This document shows positions 60,627-64,000 of a DNA stretch of 64,000 bases, in pieces. The notes under the pieces are model-generated. The model had not been told where the DNA came from, made no database searches, and was given only the letters and a program-made list of their open reading frames with translations. How positions within the stretch are numbered: position 1 is the first letter of the stretch; every line of letters starts with the position of its first letter. The stretch spans positions 3,895,501 to 3,959,500 of the forward strand of contig NZ_CALSBP010000002.1 of the NCBI RefSeq assembly GCF_943373825.1. The letters run 5' to 3'. The DNA comes from Aquimarina spinulae (lineage in GTDB: Bacteria > Bacteroidota > Bacteroidia > Flavobacteriales > Flavobacteriaceae). The position numbers and the translations under genes are program-made.

Positions 60627-61798
60627 AAAAGGTCCAGATAGATTATTTTTTTGAACTTTTTGAAAAAGGATTGATACCAAAAATATTTCCTAAGATTGGT
60701 AATTTAGAAAGTGAAGAAGGATTAATTAATCCAGATTATGATGAGAAATTAATAAATAATCCCGATACGGTTTACTCGGTTTTCTTTATAGCTGATTATC
60801 TAAAACCAGAACTTAATAAAGGAGTATTTAATCTAAAAAAAATTAATCAGTTTTTTAAGGGCTATGCTATTTTACTGGATGGTTTTGCTAGTGCAGATGC
60901 TTATGTAAAATATCGTTTCCGAAGTAATGCAAAAGGAATAAGAAGGAGAGTAAAACGACTCGAATCATGTTTTCAGATTTCATATAAAACATATTATGGC
61001 GCAATAGAAGAGGAGGAATACGATCTATTGATGGATTGTTTAGAAAAAATGTTGATCAGAAGATTTAAACAGCGTAATGATGTGAGTCAAAGTCTTATTC
61101 GATGGGATCACTATAAAAGCATATATTTTTCTTTGATTAATCAAAAAAAAGCATCATTGTTTGTTGTTTATGACAATGATAATCCAATAGTTATATCACT
61201 TAATAATCATTTTCACGGACAATTATTTAGTGCAATATCATCATATGATATTGATTACCGAAAATTTAGTTTAGGGAGTGTAGAAATTTATAAGAAATTA
61301 GATTGGTGTATCGCAAATAATCATAAGTCATATGAGATGGGGATGGGAGATCTTACTTACAAACGAGAATGGTGCAATCATATCTATAATTTTGAACACC
61401 AAATAATCTATCCCAAAAAATCTATTTCTGCCGCTATTAGTGCCACTATCGAATATTTGAAAGTAAGTTTTAAAGAATTTGTTTTTAAAATAGCTTATGT
61501 TCGATATAAAAAATATAAAGCAAAACGAAAAAAGAGCACTGTTGTCTTACAGGAGCCAGAATACCAAGCATTACCTATAATAGAGGCACAGTATGAAAAA
61601 CAATACCCTATAATAGATTATAATAGTGTCGAGTATAATTTTTTAAGAAAAATTGTGTTTGACTTTTTGTATACTAGTATTGAAAAAGTATCAGATGTTA
61701 GCGTATTAAAAGTTTTGGAAGAAGAAAATACATATTTGATTATCGGGAAATCGAAGATGCAAAAAATTGTTTTTGAGACCAATTTACATATGTCTTAA
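60623..61798 (+). CDS. BioF2-like GNAT transferase
   Basis: 391 residues. The centre has the Acetyltransf_6/BioF2-like pattern: 'GYAILLDGFASADAYVKYRFRSNAKGIRRRVKRLE' (about 80-115), 'SLFVVYDNDNPIVISLNNHFHGQLFSAISSYDIDYRKFSLGSVEIYKKL' and 'YEMGMGDLTYKREWCN' (about 240-255). The last 80 residues are extra and include two near-repeats 'IIDYNSVEYNF' and 'YPIIDYN'. Function in the locus unknown, probably acyl transfer to a sugar amine. Translationally coupled to the FemAB-like gene. Confidence 0.72.
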   Translation: MKKVQIDYFFELFEKGLIPKIFPKIGNLESEEGLINPDYDEKLINNPDTVYSVFFIADYLKPELNKGVFNLKKINQFFKGYAILLDGFASADAYVKYRFRSNAKGIRRRVKRLESCFQISYKTYYGAIEEEEYDLLMDCLEKMLIRRFKQRNDVSQSLIRWDHYKSIYFSLINQKKASLFVVYDNDNPIVISLNNHFHGQLFSAISSYDIDYRKFSLGSVEIYKKLDWCIANNHKSYEMGMGDLTYKREWCNHIYNFEHQIIYPKKSISAAISATIEYLKVSFKEFVFKIAYVRYKKYKAKRKKSTVVLQEPEYQALPIIEAQYEKQYPIIDYNSVEYNFLRKIVFDFLYTSIEKVSDVSVLKVLEEENTYLIIGKSKMQKIVFETNLHMS

Positions 61799-61851
61799 AT
61801 GATGTCGTTTTTTTACAATCCTGGCATTGTATGTCGGTATATATTTGTGAT

Positions 61852-62130
61852 ATGAAAAAAACAATTACAGCACGATTAAGTGTGCAGAAAGAAAGTACCG
61901 AACAATTTTTGATACAAGCAAAAAAGATGGTTCGGGAAAGTAATTTAGAAGAAGGTTGTATAACCTATCGTTTATATCAAGAAATAGATGTTGATACAGA
62001 GTTTATTTTTTATGAAGAATATACAAATATGAATGCAGTGGATGCTCATAATTCTTCGAATCATTTTAAAGAATTTATTTCACTGGTATCCTCAATACTT
62101 ACATCAGAACCAGTAATAGAAGTTTTCTAA
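61852..62130 (+). CDS. Antibiotic biosynthesis monooxygenase-like (ABM) protein
   Basis: 92 residues from the ATG at 61852 (MKKTITARLSV). 'ARLSVQKESTEQFLIQAKKMVRESNLEEGCITYRLYQE' and 'FIFYEEYTNMNAVDAHNSSNHFKEF' match the small ferredoxin-like ABM/quinol monooxygenase fold. An in-frame ATG at 61831 adds seven residues not typical of the family. Its stop (TAA at 62128-62130) is followed at once by the start of the AraC regulator, so the two are probably one unit unrelated to the polysaccharide. Confidence 0.85.
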   Translation: MKKTITARLSVQKESTEQFLIQAKKMVRESNLEEGCITYRLYQEIDVDTEFIFYEEYTNMNAVDAHNSSNHFKEFISLVSSILTSEPVIEVF

Positions 62131-62952
62131 TTGTTAATCAATAAAACGTCATATAAACCTAATAAAAGTTTGGCGACATATGTTGATCGAATTTATGTGC
62201 TAAAACATTCGGGAGCATTTAAATTGCCTGCGATTTTGCCTGGTACAGGTTTAGAATTGTTGTTTCATACTCATGAACCATTGCTAATAAATAATCATAA
62301 ATGTGATAATGGCCATGTTATTTGTCCTAGAAATTCAATATTACATATAGATGAGTTTAGTGATGTTTCTTTTATATCGGTTCGATTTAAAAGTGGGGCT
62401 TTTCGTCACTTTTCTTCAATTCCATTTATAGAACTAAACAATCAGTTTGCTTCTGTCGAGGATATTTGGGGGGTTAAGGGTAAATATTTTTTAGAGAAAC
62501 TAAATGAGCACCATACTATTAATGACAAAATTAAATGTATAGAGTCCTTTTTGCTTAAATGTTTGTATGATTACCATAATAAACAAAATGACAAATGGGA
62601 CACTATCATGCATTCTTTGTATAAGCAGTATAATTCAATTTCTTTAAAAGAATTAGCTGCTTATACTAATTTGAGTTACCGCCAGTTTGAAAGAAATTTT
62701 AAATCTCAATTTGGGATTACGCCAAAGAAAATCCAACGAATTATACGGTTTGAAGCTACGGTAAAAAAAATACTATTAAACAGAAACCCTGGGTATTTGT
62801 CTACTGCATTAGATCATGGCTATTACGATCAAAGCCATTTTATCAACGAATTTCAGTTTTTTACCGAAGAAAAGCCTTCTAACTATTTTGTGACAAAGAA
62901 TTATGATCATCATTTTTATGATAAATCAATAAAAGCACCAGAAAGGTATTAG
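62131..62952 (+). CDS. AraC family transcriptional regulator
   Basis: 273 residues, TTG start directly after the previous stop. N-terminal sensing domain ('LPGTGLELLFHTHEPLLIN', 'VSFISVRFKSGAFRHFSSIPFIEL') as in the DUF6597-containing AraC group, and C-terminal double helix-turn-helix ('ISLKELAAYTNLSYRQFERNFKSQFGITPKKIQRIIRFEATVK', 'ALDHGYYDQSHFINEFQFFTEEKPSNYF'; about 175-260). Likely controls the ABM gene before it and is convergent with the SGNH gene after it (4-bp overlap of the 3' ends). Confidence 0.9.
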   Translation: MLINKTSYKPNKSLATYVDRIYVLKHSGAFKLPAILPGTGLELLFHTHEPLLINNHKCDNGHVICPRNSILHIDEFSDVSFISVRFKSGAFRHFSSIPFIELNNQFASVEDIWGVKGKYFLEKLNEHHTINDKIKCIESFLLKCLYDYHNKQNDKWDTIMHSLYKQYNSISLKELAAYTNLSYRQFERNFKSQFGITPKKIQRIIRFEATVKKILLNRNPGYLSTALDHGYYDQSHFINEFQFFTEEKPSNYFVTKNYDHHFYDKSIKAPERY

Positions 62953-63920
62953 TTTTTTACAAAGTTGATATCTCCTAAATATTGGGTAATATCCTTTGCT
63001 ATGATATCTCTACCATGATTGTTCCAGTGTCTGTCATAGATTAAAGTAGTAGAACGATCAGAGGTTTCAAAAGAAGCAGAGAAATCGATGTAATTAAATT
63101 CATTTTTTTCTAAATACGATAAAAATAGAGGACTTGTTATTTTGGAGTCTAAAAGAAGCGTAAATCGTTTTTTATCATATCCATATTTAGAAATCAAGCT
63201 TTTGAAGTTGGCCAGGTATTTCTCTTCATTTTCTTTTTTAATTCTCAAAATTTCGGCATCATCTATCGAAACTGTCTTTTTTTTGGGTTTAAGCATATTA
63301 AGGAATCGATACATAAGTTCCTGAGGAGGATCTAAAATCCCAATGCTTTTACAGTATACTATTAGTTTACTTTTTTTAAGCATTTTGTTCATGGGAGACT
63401 CTAAAGCTAATCGACTATTAACAACCCGGTATTCTGCACGCGTTAAATCGTTAGAGAATTTTATACCCAAAATAACGTGGTCAATAAGATCGAATTGAGA
63501 AGCATACGAATGTATCAGGTGTAGTTGGTCTGCAAAATCATAACCGGCATAGCCATATTCATATACTTCAATTTCAGGAATAGCATTTTCAATCTTTTTA
63601 CCAATAGAGTTGTAGTAGTTTTGATGAAACCCTTCTATAAATGAATCCCCAACCAATGCTACTTCGATTTTATCTTTTGTTGGGATAAATTCTCTATAAG
63701 AATTATACCCTGTCGTATTAATATGATATTCTGAAAAATTTTGCCTTCTGTTTCCAGTAACCGAAAAACCATTTTGGTTTGGTTTCCATTTTTCTACTTT
63801 GTATTCGTCGAGAAATCGGGTAGGAGTGTCTTTTCCTAAATGAAAAACACGCACTAAGCCTTCTAATACGATGAGTATTAAAAAAACATATAAGATACTT
63901 TTGATTATAAGTTTTTTCAT
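62949..63920 (-). CDS. SGNH-like anchored protein, partner of a third MBOAT
   Basis: 323 residues. N-terminal membrane anchor (5-25), 'VEVALVGDSFIEGFHQ'-type block (GDS, about 90-100), 'YGYAGYDFADQLHLIHSY' and 'LIYDRHWNNHGRDIIAKDI' (Asp/His block near 295-305, as in AlgX/AlgJ-like proteins). Same layout as the SGNH proteins at 38437 and 47243. On the minus strand it lies 54 bp after the last codons of an MBOAT-like gene, so it repeats the MBOAT-SGNH order for a third time. Ends convergently with the AraC gene. Confidence 0.8.
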   Translation of the reverse strand: MKKLIIKSILYVFLILIVLEGLVRVFHLGKDTPTRFLDEYKVEKWKPNQNGFSVTGNRRQNFSEYHINTTGYNSYREFIPTKDKIEVALVGDSFIEGFHQNYYNSIGKKIENAIPEIEVYEYGYAGYDFADQLHLIHSYASQFDLIDHVILGIKFSNDLTRAEYRVVNSRLALESPMNKMLKKSKLIVYCKSIGILDPPQELMYRFLNMLKPKKKTVSIDDAEILRIKKENEEKYLANFKSLISKYGYDKKRFTLLLDSKITSPLFLSYLEKNEFNYIDFSASFETSDRSTTLIYDRHWNNHGRDIIAKDITQYLGDINFVKN

Positions 63921-63974
63921 GTGACTTTAAAATTATATCATAATGCTTTTTTTATTGTCATTATCTATTTTTAA

Positions 63975-64000
63975 TTAGAATTGGAAATAAATAAATGATC
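63975..64000 (-). CDS. C-terminal end of a probable MBOAT acyltransferase (partial)
   Basis: The last bases of the window, read on the minus strand, give SFIYFQF and stop TAA (63977-63975). FIYFQF followed by stop is exactly how both complete MBOAT proteins of this window end. Together with the SGNH gene that follows, this makes a third MBOAT-SGNH pair likely. Only seven codons are visible, so the call rests on this tail and on context. Confidence 0.5.

Noticed and set aside
1..64000. Search by eye for CRISPR arrays, insertion sequences, tRNA and rRNA genes.
   Set aside because: No regularly spaced repeats, transposase-like proteins or RNA gene signatures were found.

Overview
The window is AT-rich and reads as one chromosomal stretch of a marine-type Flavobacteriaceae member; Aquimarina or a close relative is my guess, inferred and not proven. 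Support: Bacteroidetes-specific families (DUF2911 protein, SusD-free SSS symporters with tiny membrane partners, alpha-beta fused E1 dehydrogenase, Smr-less MutS2, short type II signal peptides ending in C), no Shine-Dalgarno sequences, and several TAnnTTTG promoter boxes. No rRNA, tRNA, CRISPR array, transposase or integrase gene was recognised.

Region 1 (1-2700): the start of an SRPBCC gene with an upstream pair of operator-like repeats, small hypothetical proteins, a NIP-like aquaporin and a secreted DUF2911 protein closed by a clear terminator.

Region 2 (2756-8256): a run of unrelated, mostly hypothetical genes, all on the minus strand, separated by three long imperfect inverted-repeat elements of common design (outer ends like CAACAAC / GTTGTG, an inner near-palindrome AAATCC..GGATTTT). 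This resembles an array of gene cassettes with attC-like sites, without a visible integrase. It includes a DsbD-like membrane protein that has lost both redox cysteines.

Region 3 (8420-25390): ordinary metabolism and repair, mostly minus strand: Gfo/Idh/MocA oxidoreductase, two SSS symporters, a secreted PIG-L deacetylase, MutS2, uracil-DNA glycosylase, a solute-binding-fold protein, nucleoside phosphorylase, DUF1835, SUI1/YciH factor, 2OG-Fe(II) oxygenase and a fused branched-chain-type 2-oxoacid dehydrogenase E1, plus two tiny membrane proteins of 36 and 48 residues.

Region 4 (25500-64000): a surface-polysaccharide locus of nearly 39 kb that runs past the window end. It opens with WbpP/TviC-like epimerase and WbpO/TviB-like dehydrogenase (UDP-HexNAc uronic acid), a Wzx flippase, an EpsG/Wzy-like polymerase, six glycosyltransferases, a pyruvyltransferase, two PglC-like phosphoglycosyltransferases and NeuD/PglD-like transferases. 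The striking part is the amount of acyl or aminoacyl decoration machinery: a complete dlt-like set (DltA-like adenylation enzyme, carrier protein, MBOAT, SGNH protein), a second MBOAT-SGNH pair, a second adenylation-carrier pair with an altered substrate pocket, a PaaK/CapK-like ligase, an acyltransferase-3, three GNAT/FemAB-like transferases, a NeuD-flavoprotein fusion, a QueC-like PP-loop enzyme, and at the right edge a third SGNH gene preceded by the last codons of what looks like a third MBOAT. I infer that two separate carrier-protein routes load amino or hydroxy acids, one for export and O-acylation of the finished chain and one for cytoplasmic N-acylation of a sugar precursor.
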